Assembly (NCBI GenBank): GCA_043764015.1 | Contig: JAYUKY010000099.1 | Span: 1 to 32,639 of the forward strand | From: JANYGM01 sp043764015 | Lineage (GTDB): Bacteria > Bacteroidota > Bacteroidia > Cytophagales > Thermonemataceae | DNA: 32,639 nt | Reading direction: 5' to 3' | Part shown: positions 23,553 to 31,200 of the stretch, piece by piece | How the letters are laid out: every line of letters begins with the position of its first letter | Numbering within the stretch: position 1 is the stretch's first letter | Position numbers and translations under genes: made by a program | The notes under the pieces: model-generated | What the model was told of the DNA's origin: nothing | Databases searched by the model: none | Seen by the model: the letters and a program-made list of their open reading frames with translations, nothing else

Positions 23553-24329
23553 TTAGTCCAAAAATTCTTCCTCTAGTTCTCCATTATTCAGCATTTCTTG
23601 TAGTTCTTCTTTTGGCAAATCATTGAGAATGTTGTTTTTATCTTGATTTTCTGGTGATTTTTCTTTTGTCTTTTCTATTGAACTTTCCTTTGGGCTTTCT
23701 TTTAGAATTTCTTCTGAAATTTCATGTGTATTATTTATTTCTTTCAAGTGTGTTTCTGTGATATGCGTTTCTGTGATATGTTCCAAAACGTAGTTTTCGT
23801 TGGTTTCTGTATGGTTTTCTTTAAAATATTCTACAATTTCGTTGTTAGAAATATCACTAGCAACAACACTTAAAGCAAGCAAATTTTCTGTATTATTTTG
23901 CTGATTATTTTGCTGATTATTTTGATTGTTTTTATCATAAATCACATAAGTAAAACCACCCATAAGCACTATTACTGCTGCAATAGCTAGTGATTTTGTA
24001 TAATTACTGAATTTTGCATAGACAGATTTAGGCGTATAAATTTTGGTTTCTTTCAGGCTATCCTGCTGCTTATCTTGCTGCTTATTTTCTTGTTTTATCC
24101 TTTCATTCAATTTTTCAGAAAAACCTTCAAAATATGCTTCTGGTGTTCCAAACGGCATTTTTTTGTCAAAATTTTTCAATAGATTATTTTCAAGATTATT
24201 TTCCGTATCATCTCCCAAAGAATTATTTAAAATTCTTTGATGTATTCTTTCTGCTAACCCATCAAAATATGCATCAGGTACTTTGAAAGGGTCTTTTTTA
24301 TCTGAATTTTCTAAATTAAACTTTTTCAT
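23553..24329 (-). CDS. Single-pass membrane protein, putative anti-sigma-type partner
   Basis: A 258-aa protein with a cytosolic N-terminus, one membrane helix (about 113-131, SLAIAAVIVLMGGFTYVIY) and an external, very polar C-terminus. The N-terminus holds a duplicated motif, DPFKVPDAYFDGLAERIHQR (13-32) and MPFGTPEAYFEGFSEKLNER (58-77), i.e. PFxxPxAYFxGfxEkixxRI. The motif is common in Bacteroidota proteins encoded next to ECF sigma factors and probably contacts the sigma factor. No zinc-binding HxxxCxxC is present. After the helix come an Asn/Gln tract from a tandem DNA repeat (near 23895-23935), an ETHITETH repeat and a Glu/Lys-rich tail ending NNGELEEEFLD. It lies between the sigma factor and the Spy-like gene. 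Confidence 0.7.
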   Translation of the reverse strand: MKKFNLENSDKKDPFKVPDAYFDGLAERIHQRILNNSLGDDTENNLENNLLKNFDKKMPFGTPEAYFEGFSEKLNERIKQENKQQDKQQDSLKETKIYTPKSVYAKFSNYTKSLAIAAVIVLMGGFTYVIYDKNNQNNQQNNQQNNTENLLALSVVASDISNNEIVEYFKENHTETNENYVLEHITETHITETHLKEINNTHEISEEILKESPKESSIEKTKEKSPENQDKNNILNDLPKEELQEMLNNGELEEEFLD

Positions 24330-24358
24330 TATTGTTGTTTTTTATTCGTTGCTTTCTG

Positions 24359-24465
24359 TTAGAATCACGGATTTTTATTGATTACGCAGATTATGCAGAT
24401 TTTATGCTAGGTTTATTCAAAAATCCGTGTCATTTTTTTAATCCGTTTGAAATTCGTGATTCTAA
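24359..24465. repeat. MITE-like element between sigma factor and membrane-partner genes
   Basis: A 107-bp stretch bounded by inverted repeats TTAGAATCACGGATTT (24359-24374) and AAATTCGTGATTCTAA (24450-24465), matching at 15 of 16 positions. A second internal pair, CACGGATTTTT (24366-24376) and AAAAATCCGTG (24419-24429), can also pair, and GATTACGCAGATTATGCAGATT forms a short direct repeat. No coding potential is seen. Confidence 0.65.
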
Positions 24466-24533
24466 AGTTATATGTTGTTTTCAATTCTTTGATATAAAAA
24501 AAATAAAATGGTTTAATTGGTATTTTGTATTTA

Positions 24534-24568
24534 TTTCACATCTCACACTTTACACCTCACACTTCAAC
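24534..24568 (-). repeat. Heptamer array containing the sigma factor stop codon
   Basis: Five units on the plus strand: TTTCACA, TCTCACA, CTTTACA, CCTCACA, CTTCAAC. The sigma factor TAA (24552-24550) and its last residues (KCEV) are encoded by the array. In gene direction it is the GAAGTGT stop type. Confidence 0.85.
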
Positions 24569-25095
24569 AAAATTTCTTCTATTTTTTTTACTGCAATATG
24601 ATAAGATGCTTTTAGTGCGCCCACACTTGTCCCTAAAATCTCCGACATTTGTTCGTATTTCATTTCTTCAAAGTATTTCATATTGAACACAAGTCGTTGT
24701 TTGTCGGGCAAAGTAAGGATTGCTTTTTGGAGTTTTATGGCTATTTCGTCCCCTGTTATAAGGTTTCCATCTTCTAATTTGGTGGTTAGCTCATTGGCTA
24801 CATCATCTGTAGAAAGGAAAAAGCGTTTTCTTTTTTTGTTGAGAAAGGCAAGACATTCGTTGGTAGCAACACGATAGAGCCACGTAAAAATCTGACTTTT
24901 ACCTCTAAAATTGGCTAGGGAGTTCCACGCTTTGATAAAAGTTTCTTGTGTGAGGTCGTCTGCGTCTTCGTGGTCAATGACCATTTTGCGAGTCAGCCCG
25001 TATATTTTTTGTTGGTATTTCTTGACCAAATGATTAAAAGCGAGGGTTTTGGTGTCCTCGCTTCTAAATTTTTCTAAGATTTCTTTGTCGTCCAT
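24550..25095 (-). CDS. ECF-type RNA polymerase sigma-70 factor
   Basis: A 181-aa alternative sigma factor. Region 2 is visible as FNHLVKKYQQKIYGLTRKM, then DADDLTQETFIKAWNSLANF (core-binding and -10 recognition), and FTWLYRVATNECLAFLNKKR. Region 4 is LTLPDKQRLVFNMKYFEEM plus the helix-turn-helix YEQMSEILGTSVGALKASYH. The ATG at 25095 is chosen because the in-frame extension upstream to 25182 is encoded by heptamer repeats (TSHPTLHISH) and adds nothing family-like. It heads the set with the membrane partner and Spy-like genes, 220 nt apart owing to the inserted repeat element. Arrays lie at both its start and stop. Confidence 0.93.
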   Translation of the reverse strand: MDDKEILEKFRSEDTKTLAFNHLVKKYQQKIYGLTRKMVIDHEDADDLTQETFIKAWNSLANFRGKSQIFTWLYRVATNECLAFLNKKRKRFFLSTDDVANELTTKLEDGNLITGDEIAIKLQKAILTLPDKQRLVFNMKYFEEMKYEQMSEILGTSVGALKASYHIAVKKIEEILLKCEV

Positions 25096-25101
25096 TTTTT
25101 T

Positions 25102-25136
25102 GAGGTGTGAGATGTGAAGTGTGGGGTGTGAGGTAC
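25102..25136 (-). repeat. Heptamer array at the start of the sigma factor gene
   Basis: Five units on the plus strand: GAGGTGT, GAGATGT, GAAGTGT, GGGGTGT, GAGGTAC, ending 6 nt before the ATG. In gene direction it is the ACACTTC start type. It is the inverted partner of 25170-25204, and a TATTTTTG promoter-like box (25148-25141) lies between the two. Confidence 0.85.
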
Positions 25137-25169
25137 AATACAAAAATATTTTTAACTTTGTATTATATA

Positions 25170-25204
25170 TCTCACACTTCACACCTCACACTTCATACTT
25201 ATTA
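25170..25204 (-). repeat. Heptamer array containing the transketolase stop codon
   Basis: Five units on the plus strand: TCTCACA, CTTCACA, CCTCACA, CTTCATA, CTTATTA. The last unit includes the TAA at 25204-25202. In gene direction it is the GAAGTGT stop type. Confidence 0.85.
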
Positions 25205-26158
25205 ATTTTTTCTTTGCAAAACTCGTTTAACAGCTTTCACAATATCAGGCACGTCAAGCCCATATTTTGCCATTAACTCGTCTGGTGTGCCGCTTTCTCC
25301 AAAAGAGTCATTAACTGCCACCATTTCCATAGGAAGTGGCATTTTGAGAGCTAGAAGTTGTGCAATACTATCTCCTAAACCGCCATTTCGTTGATGTTCT
25401 TCTGCAGAAACCACACATTTTGTTTTTGCTACTGATGCTAAGATAGCTTCCGAGTCCAAAGGTTTAATGGTGTGGATATTTATTATTTCTACGCTGATGC
25501 CTTCTGCTTCCAAAATCTCTGCTGCAAGTATAGATTTCCAAACCAAATGCCCAGTTGCAAAAATACTAACATCTTTGCCTTCTTGCAATAAAAGTGCTTT
25601 TCCTATTTCAAATTTCTGATTTTCAGGAATAAAAATAGGCACTTTTGGTCGTCCAAAACGCAAATAAACAGGGTGAGGATAGTCTGCAATGGCAATAGTA
25701 GCGGCTTTTGTTTGGTTATAATCACAGGGATTGATAACGGTCATATGTGGCAACATTTTCATTAGTCCAATATCTTCTAAAATTTGATGTGTTGCCCCAT
25801 CTTCTCCTAACGTAAGCCCTGCGTGTGAGGCACAAATTTTGACATTTTTATCAGAATACGCAATGGATTGGCGGATTTGGTCATATACACGCCCAGTAGA
25901 AAAGTTCGCAAACGTACCTGTATAAGGTATTTTGCCATTGATAGAAAGCCCTGCAGCAAGTCCCATCATATTTGCCTCTGCAATTCCGACTTGGAAAAAT
26001 CTCTCTGGAAAGGCATTTTTGAAGTCGTCCATTTTCAAAGAACCAATCAAATCAGCGCACAAAGCTACTACTTGCGAATTTTGTTTTCCTACCTCAAAAA
26101 GACCAGCCCCAAAACCAGAACGTGTGTCGTTGTTGCCAAATATTTCAAATTTTTTCAT
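25202..26158 (-). CDS. Transketolase, C-terminal half
   Basis: A 318-aa subunit corresponding to the pyrimidine-binding and C-terminal domains of transketolase. The catalytic glutamate of the thiamine-diphosphate pyrimidine ring is probably Glu61 in VGIAEANMMGLAAGL. GAGLFEVGKQ, the SHAGLTLGEDGATHQ loop and PVYLRFGRPKVP are characteristic, and EEHQRNGGLGDSI lies in the C-terminal domain. Split transketolases work with a separate N-terminal subunit holding the diphosphate-binding GDG motif. That gene is not adjacent: the neighbours are cystathionine beta-synthase (divergent) and a sigma factor. It acts in the cytosolic non-oxidative pentose phosphate pathway. Confidence 0.92.
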   Translation of the reverse strand: MKKFEIFGNNDTRSGFGAGLFEVGKQNSQVVALCADLIGSLKMDDFKNAFPERFFQVGIAEANMMGLAAGLSINGKIPYTGTFANFSTGRVYDQIRQSIAYSDKNVKICASHAGLTLGEDGATHQILEDIGLMKMLPHMTVINPCDYNQTKAATIAIADYPHPVYLRFGRPKVPIFIPENQKFEIGKALLLQEGKDVSIFATGHLVWKSILAAEILEAEGISVEIINIHTIKPLDSEAILASVAKTKCVVSAEEHQRNGGLGDSIAQLLALKMPLPMEMVAVNDSFGESGTPDELMAKYGLDVPDIVKAVKRVLQRKN

Positions 26159-26206
26159 ATAATAAGGTTATGTTTGTGTATGTTGTGTATTGTTTAGTAA
26201 AATATA

Positions 26207-26240
26207 TTAGTTCCAGCGGAACGGCATATTTATAGAAATA
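26207..26240 (+). repeat. REP-like palindrome, copy 1
   Basis: The stem GTTCC-AGC-GGAAC (26210-26222) is followed by GGCATATTTATAGAAA, which defines the family. It lies between the divergent transketolase and cystathionine beta-synthase genes. Confidence 0.85.
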
Positions 26241-26254
26241 AAACAATCCTTGTA

Positions 26255-26288
26255 TTAAAGTTCCGTAGGAACGACATATTTATAAATT
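26255..26288 (+). repeat. REP-like palindrome, copy 2
   Basis: The stem GTTCC-GTA-GGAAC (26260-26272) is followed by GACATATTTATAAA. It has the same orientation as copy 1, with a different loop. Confidence 0.8.
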
Positions 26289-26317
26289 CCACTAAAGTTA
26301 AATACATTTTCTTGTTC

Positions 26318-26356
26318 ATTTTTCTATAAATATGTTGCCCCGCTGGGGCTAATACA
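26318..26356 (-). repeat. REP-like palindrome, copy 3 (inverted)
   Basis: On the minus strand it reads stem GCCCC-AGC-GGGGC (26349-26337) followed by AACATATTTATAGAAA. Against copies 1 and 2, TT/AA in the stem is replaced by CC/GG, so pairing is kept. It is identical to copy 4 over 39 nt. Confidence 0.85.
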
Positions 26357-26367
26357 TTTTTTACGTT

Positions 26368-26406
26368 ATTTTTCTATAAATATGTTGCCCCGCTGGGGCT
26401 AATACA
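26368..26406 (-). repeat. REP-like palindrome, copy 4 (inverted)
   Basis: A 39-nt exact duplicate of copy 3 with a period of 50 nt; its stem is at 26387-26399. Copies 3 and 4 face copies 1 and 2. Confidence 0.85.
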
Positions 26407-26440
26407 ATTTTCTATCTACACACAAATCTAAGATTTTTAT

Positions 26441-26472
26441 TTTGCAAATCAGAAAGATTTTGATTAGTTTTG
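26441..26472 (+). promoter_or_regulatory. Promoter of the cystathionine beta-synthase gene
   Basis: TTTG at 26441-26444, 20 nt, then TAGTTTTG at 26465-26472: a full Bacteroidota promoter match. Transcription would start near 26479, so the heptamer array at 26515-26549 lies in the untranslated leader. Confidence 0.7.
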
Positions 26473-26514
26473 AAAAAATATGAAAAATCAATTTAAAATT
26501 ATGTTTTTGTATTC

Positions 26515-26549
26515 ATTCACAATTCACAATTCACAATTCACAATTACTA
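26515..26549 (+). repeat. Heptamer array in the cystathionine beta-synthase leader
   Basis: Four perfect units of ATTCACA and one ATTACTA, ending 3 nt before the ATG at 26553. It is of the start type and occupies the ribosome-binding position. Confidence 0.9.
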
Positions 26550-26552
26550 AGT

Positions 26553-27938
26553 ATGCAATATAAAAATTCTATCATAGAAACAGTTGGTAATACGCCACTT
26601 GTGAAGCTCAATAAGCTCAATAAAGGTATTAAAGGCACTATTTTGGTAAAAGTAGAGTATTTTAATCCAGGAAACTCTGTCAAAGACCGTATGGCAGTAA
26701 AAATGATAGATGATGCAGAAAAAGCAGGTTTATTGAAGCCAGGAGGCACTATTATTGAAGGAACGTCAGGAAATACAGGAATGGGACTTGCGCTTATGGC
26801 GGTTGCGAGAGGCTACAAATGCGTTTTTACAATGTCAGACAAACAATCTCAAGAGAAAATGAACATTTTGCGTGCCGTTGGTGCGGAAGTGGTGGTTTGT
26901 CCTACAAATGTTACCCCAGACGACCCACGCTCGTATTATTCTGTGGCAAAACGCCTAAATAAAGAAATTGCTAATTCTTATTATCCAAATCAATATGATA
27001 ATTTGTCTAATTGGCAGGCACATTACGAAACTACAGGACCTGAAATTTGGGAACAAACCGCAGGCAAAATTACGCATTGGGCGGCTGGCGTAGGCACAGG
27101 TGGCACAATGTGTGGCGTTTCTAAGTATCTCAAAGAAAAAAATCCTAATGTTGTTTCTATTGGTTTGGACACGTATGGCTCTGTTTTCAAAAAGTATAAA
27201 GAAACTGGTATTTTTGATGAGGGCGAGATTTTTCCGTATATGACGGAAGGAATTGGAGAAGATATTTTGCCTAAAAACGTTGACTTTGATGTAATTGATA
27301 TGTTTTTGAAGGTTACCGACAAAGATGCTGCCGTAATGACACGCCGTTTGGCACGTGAAGAAGGGCTTTTTGTGGGTTGGTCGTGTGGGTCTGCGGTTCA
27401 CGGTGCGCTGGAATACGCTCGTGAGCATATGAAAGAAGATGATGTAATGGTGATTATCTTGCCTGACCACGGCACAAGGTATTTAAATAAGATTTATAAT
27501 GATGAATGGATGAAAAATCACGGCTTTTTGGAATCTCGTGATTTTGCGACTGCAAAAGACATTATTGATGCAAAAAATGGCATCAATAGCATTGGAGGCG
27601 GACTTATCACCATCAATCAAGAGATGAAAGTAGGTGATGCGGTAAGGCAAATCACCAAAGAAGGCATTTCTCAAATTCCTGTAACAGATGGTGAGCAGAT
27701 TGTTGGTAGCCTTGTGGACACAAGAATACTAGAAAAACTCATTGAAAACCCTGAAATAAAGGATTTGGCAGTCAAAGAAATTATGGATGCACCCTTCAAA
27801 TTTGTAGGAATGGATAACACCGTTGATGTGCTTTCTTCTCTGATTGATAAAAATAATAAGGCTTTGCTTGTCAGAGATGCCCTAAATACGGTGCATATCA
27901 TCACAAAAGCTGATTTGCTTTCCGCAATGACAAACTAG
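26553..27938 (+). CDS. Cystathionine beta-synthase (PLP domain plus two CBS domains)
   Basis: A 461-aa fold-type II PLP enzyme. It condenses serine (or O-acetylserine) with homocysteine (or sulfide), in transsulfuration or cysteine synthesis. The PLP lysine is Lys44 in NSVKDR, the substrate loop is TSGNTG (71-76), the phosphate-binding loop is GTGGT (181-185), and a serine-type C-terminal PLP contact lies in GWSCGSA. Residues about 340-461 form two CBS (Bateman) domains (VGDAVRQITKEGISQIPVTD, DTRILEKLIENPE, FVGMDNTVDVLSSLID), which bind adenosyl ligands in relatives and regulate activity. The human-type heme-binding N-terminus is absent. It is transcribed alone from a strong promoter. Confidence 0.94.
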   Translation: MQYKNSIIETVGNTPLVKLNKLNKGIKGTILVKVEYFNPGNSVKDRMAVKMIDDAEKAGLLKPGGTIIEGTSGNTGMGLALMAVARGYKCVFTMSDKQSQEKMNILRAVGAEVVVCPTNVTPDDPRSYYSVAKRLNKEIANSYYPNQYDNLSNWQAHYETTGPEIWEQTAGKITHWAAGVGTGGTMCGVSKYLKEKNPNVVSIGLDTYGSVFKKYKETGIFDEGEIFPYMTEGIGEDILPKNVDFDVIDMFLKVTDKDAAVMTRRLAREEGLFVGWSCGSAVHGALEYAREHMKEDDVMVIILPDHGTRYLNKIYNDEWMKNHGFLESRDFATAKDIIDAKNGINSIGGGLITINQEMKVGDAVRQITKEGISQIPVTDGEQIVGSLVDTRILEKLIENPEIKDLAVKEIMDAPFKFVGMDNTVDVLSSLIDKNNKALLVRDALNTVHIITKADLLSAMTN

Positions 27939-27979
27939 TCTTACATAAGAAATGATTTTGTTTGATGTATTCATAGTAG

Positions 27980-27999
27980 AGACGTTGCTTGCAACGTCT
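27980..27999. repeat. Perfect palindrome, left copy
   Basis: AGACGTTGC-TT-GCAACGTCT: a 9-bp stem with a 2-nt loop. The same palindrome with an AA loop occurs at 28142-28161, with flanks in inverse orientation. Confidence 0.9.
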
Positions 28000-28010
28000 A
28001 AGTAACGTGT

Positions 28011-28106
28011 TGGAAATAATATCCTAGTTTCAAAAAGTCTAATTTTTAGGTTACGGTGGCGTGAACGCCACCTACAATAAAATATAAAACTAGGATATTA
28101 TTTACA
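28011..28106. repeat. MITE-like inverted-repeat element with internal hairpin
   Basis: Ends 28011-28030 and 28087-28106 are inverted copies matching at 19 of 20 positions (core AAATAATATCCTAGTTT). Inside lies a perfect hairpin GGTGGCGT-GA-ACGCCACC (28055-28072). It is 96 bp long and non-coding. No clear target-site duplication is visible. Confidence 0.7.
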
Positions 28107-28141
28107 ATCTATTCCTAACCGACAAACAGTTAACAGAGTTC

Positions 28142-28161
28142 AGACGTTGCAAGCAACGTCT
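28142..28161. repeat. Perfect palindrome, right copy
   Basis: AGACGTTGC-AA-GCAACGTCT. Together with 27980-27999 it brackets the MITE-like element. Confidence 0.9.
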
Positions 28162-28187
28162 TTACAAACAAACCTGCATAATATCAC

Positions 28188-28225
28188 AAAAATCCCTCTC
28201 TAAACCATTTAGAGAGGGATTTTTT
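28188..28225. terminator. Bidirectional intrinsic terminator of the TonB receptor gene
   Basis: AAAAATCCCTCTCTAAA (28188-28204) pairs perfectly with TTTAGAGAGGGATTTTT (28208-28224) around the loop CCA. The 17-bp stem with A/T ends acts on both strands. It lies 22 nt past the receptor stop codon. Confidence 0.9.
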
Positions 28226-28246
28226 ATTGATAAAATACTGTTTTTC

Positions 28247-31200
28247 TTAGAACAAATACCTTACACCAAACTGCATTTGCCAAACAGAAGACAACGTAAT
28301 AATATCTCTATTACGTATTATTTCTGCAGTAGCCGTTTTTACTTGTGGACGACCTCCAACTAATATAGGCGCACCTACCGCATCTGTTACAAGGCTCGTA
28401 GCCGTAACAGCAACGGGAATAGTATAAACGATATTGCCAGTTACTGTATTGTAACTTTGTGCTGTCACAGGGTTTGTGATGCTTGTCGGAATAACGCCCC
28501 AGTTTTTATTCAACAAATTACCTACGTTAATAATATCTAAAGTAAACTGTAACGTATGTTTTTTGTCGTCTGCACCAGAATTATATCTAATATTCTGCAT
28601 CAAACGCAAGTCAAAACGGTGATTCCAAGGAGCAACCGCTCCGTTACGTTCTGCAAATTGCCCACGTCTATCTTTTAAAGATGTTTCATTGCTAATAAAA
28701 TTATCTAAGGCATTCCACTGCAAGTCAGTAGAAACTGTATAAGGGGCAGCCTTTTCAATTAGTTTGCCATTAACATCTAAAATACCAAAATTACGAATAT
28801 CTACGCCATTATCAACAGTAGCAGTAGATGCTAATGTAGTATTTTGAAGTTCTATGTCTTCACGTGTGCGAGGAATATACATTAACTCATTGCCAGTAAT
28901 ACCATCTGCGTTAATATCACGTGAACTAGCACCCGCATTACCAATAATATAAGAAAAATTACGCCCAGATTGCCCATTGTAAAATAATGCAACATTTGTA
29001 GAGGCATATTTGCTATATTCTGCATTGTAAGAAAGCGCACCAACAATTCTATGTCTTAAATTAAAGTCTGTTGTTGCTTGCACAGGTGCATTAGGATTAC
29101 CAGAAGTAATATTGTTATTAAAATTAGAAGAAGCCACAGATGAAGTTAAACTAGCAAAATCAGTTGCTTCCGAATACGTGTAGGCAAGCATAGTATAAAG
29201 CCCTTTTCTATTTCTTTCCAGCTTTGCAGTAAGGCTTAATTGGTCTCCACCACGAGCATTTTCAAGGACGTAAACGCCTGTAAAATTAGCAGGATCAACC
29301 AAACGAGGTCCTACGCCAGCACCCGTTCCAGGAATACCAAAAATAGGACGACCTTCATTATTAAGTACATTTTGTTGCCCTCTAAGGTTGATATTTCTAA
29401 CATACATATCATTGATGGTTTTAGAGTATAAAGCCTCAAAAGTTCCTACCAAACCAAAAGGAAGTTTTCTATCAACGCCTAAGTTAGCCCTAAAAACCTG
29501 TGGCAAACGCAAATTTGGATTAGTAAGGTTGATAACAGAAGTAGCAGTTTGTGTTTGAGGCACATAATTAGGGTCGCTAAGAATAGCATCTCGTTGCGCA
29601 GGTGTTGTTCCTGCAAAAAGTGCGTTGATATCTGCCTGATTACCAAGATTGGCATCAAGTGCTATTTGCCCAAAACCAATACCATTATTACTATACTGAT
29701 TAGAAAGCCATACAAAAGGAGGGCGACCTGCAAAAAGCCCTACACCGCCACGCACCTGCGTTTTCCCATCACTTTTCACATCCCAGTTAAAGCCAATACG
29801 AGGAGAGATAAGTGGTTTTGCAGTAGGTTTTGCGCTATTATCCAATCCAAATTGTTTTACAAAAAGGTCGTTTCTTGTTACAGAGCTAGACATATACGGC
29901 AAATCAGCTCTAACACCAATGGTTAAGCGTAAGTTTTTAGCTATGTTCCAATCATCTTGTGCATATACGCCCAACTGAATAGCACCCCAATTCACGCCTT
30001 GTTTAGGGTCAGCCGTACGAGAATAGGTTTTTAAGAAACGGTCAGGAGTACCAGATTCTAGACTAAAATCTATTGCACCAACTTCAGTAGGTTTTTGCAA
30101 AGAAGCAAATCTCCAAGAGCCTGCAAAGTTTTGAGTAAATTTATTTTCAAAGAAATATAACTCATTTCTAGTACCAAAAACGAAAGTATGTTTTCCTTTC
30201 TTAATAGTAAGGTTATCCGTAATTTCTATAAGATTTTGGTTAAGGCTATTAAGTCCGCCAATGGCATCAAGTCCTGCTCCTATAAATACATCAGCATCAA
30301 AAGCCGTTTTCATTGTCTTACTAATGACACTCATTTGAGGGAAATCACGCCCTTCATTTTCTCTAAAATCATTGATATTTGTAAAACTCACACGAAATTC
30401 ATTACTTATTTTATTGCTAAAACGGCTTTGAAGTTCCAAAACGGTTGTGTTAGTGCGGTTTTTGATAATAGATCCAGAGTTACCAAAACTAAACTGATTA
30501 CCACTTCTAAAAATATCTTTCACAAAAGCATCAATAAAGTTATGACGCAAAGTAAGTGTATGTTGGTTATTGATGTTCCAATCCAAACGAGCAAAAATTT
30601 TATTATTATTTTGCGTATTAAGGTAGTTTTCTGTCGGGTCTCCTGGGTCGTAGTTATATTTATTGATAAGAATACGACGCATATTGAGGAGTTCATTAGT
30701 AAAAGTTGTTTCTAACAAATCTCTGTCTGCTTCTGTACCGTTTTTCTGTCTTCTGACATTTTCAGCGTAGTTTCTGATATTATTTGGATTGGGGTCATCA
30801 CGTCTGCCAAGTTCTGCATTAAAGAAATAAAATAATTTATTCTTTACAATAGGTCCACCAAAGCGAAAACCAAATTGTGTATCTCTAAAATTTCTTACTG
30901 TAAGAGGTGCATCACCTACTTTATCACCTGTAAATCTGTCGCTTCTTGTAAAATAATAAGCAGAACCTTCTAATTCATTTGTACCAGAACGAGTAATAGC
31001 ATTTACGCCACCGCCCACAAACCCACTTTGACGCACATCATAAGGGGCAATAAGTACCTGAATTTCTTTTACGGCATCAAGGCTGACAGGTTGGGCGTTG
31101 GTACGTCCACCAGGTGTGCCTGATGCATTCAAACCAAAAACATCATTATTTACTGCACCATCAATCATAATACTGTTAAAACGGTTGTTTGCGCCACCAA

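Larger units (their letters stand above)
27939..28246. other. 308-nt convergent intergenic region packed with palindromes
   Basis: The gap between convergent stops holds, in order, a palindrome (27980-27999), a MITE-like inverted-repeat unit with an internal hairpin (28011-28106), an inverted-context copy of the first palindrome (28142-28161) and a terminator (28188-28225). No gene is seen. Confidence 0.8.

Noticed and set aside
25096..25182. 29-codon N-terminal extension of the sigma factor
   Set aside because: It is encoded almost entirely by the heptamer array (TSHPTLHISH), and the conserved sigma sequence begins at the ATG at 25095.
26318..26406. Two 39-nt identical repeats 50 nt apart suggesting a CRISPR array
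   Set aside because: There are only two direct copies, the 11-nt spacer is far too short, and two related inverted copies lie nearby: this is a REP-type cluster.
26955..27470. Minus-strand open frame of 171 codons within the cystathionine beta-synthase gene
   Set aside because: It is antisense to conserved PLP-enzyme sequence and has no recognisable motif or start context.
30188..30715. Plus-strand open frame of 175 codons inside the TonB receptor gene
   Set aside because: It is antisense to the receptor barrel; its composition (Lys/Ile/Ser-rich) reflects the complementary codon bias.
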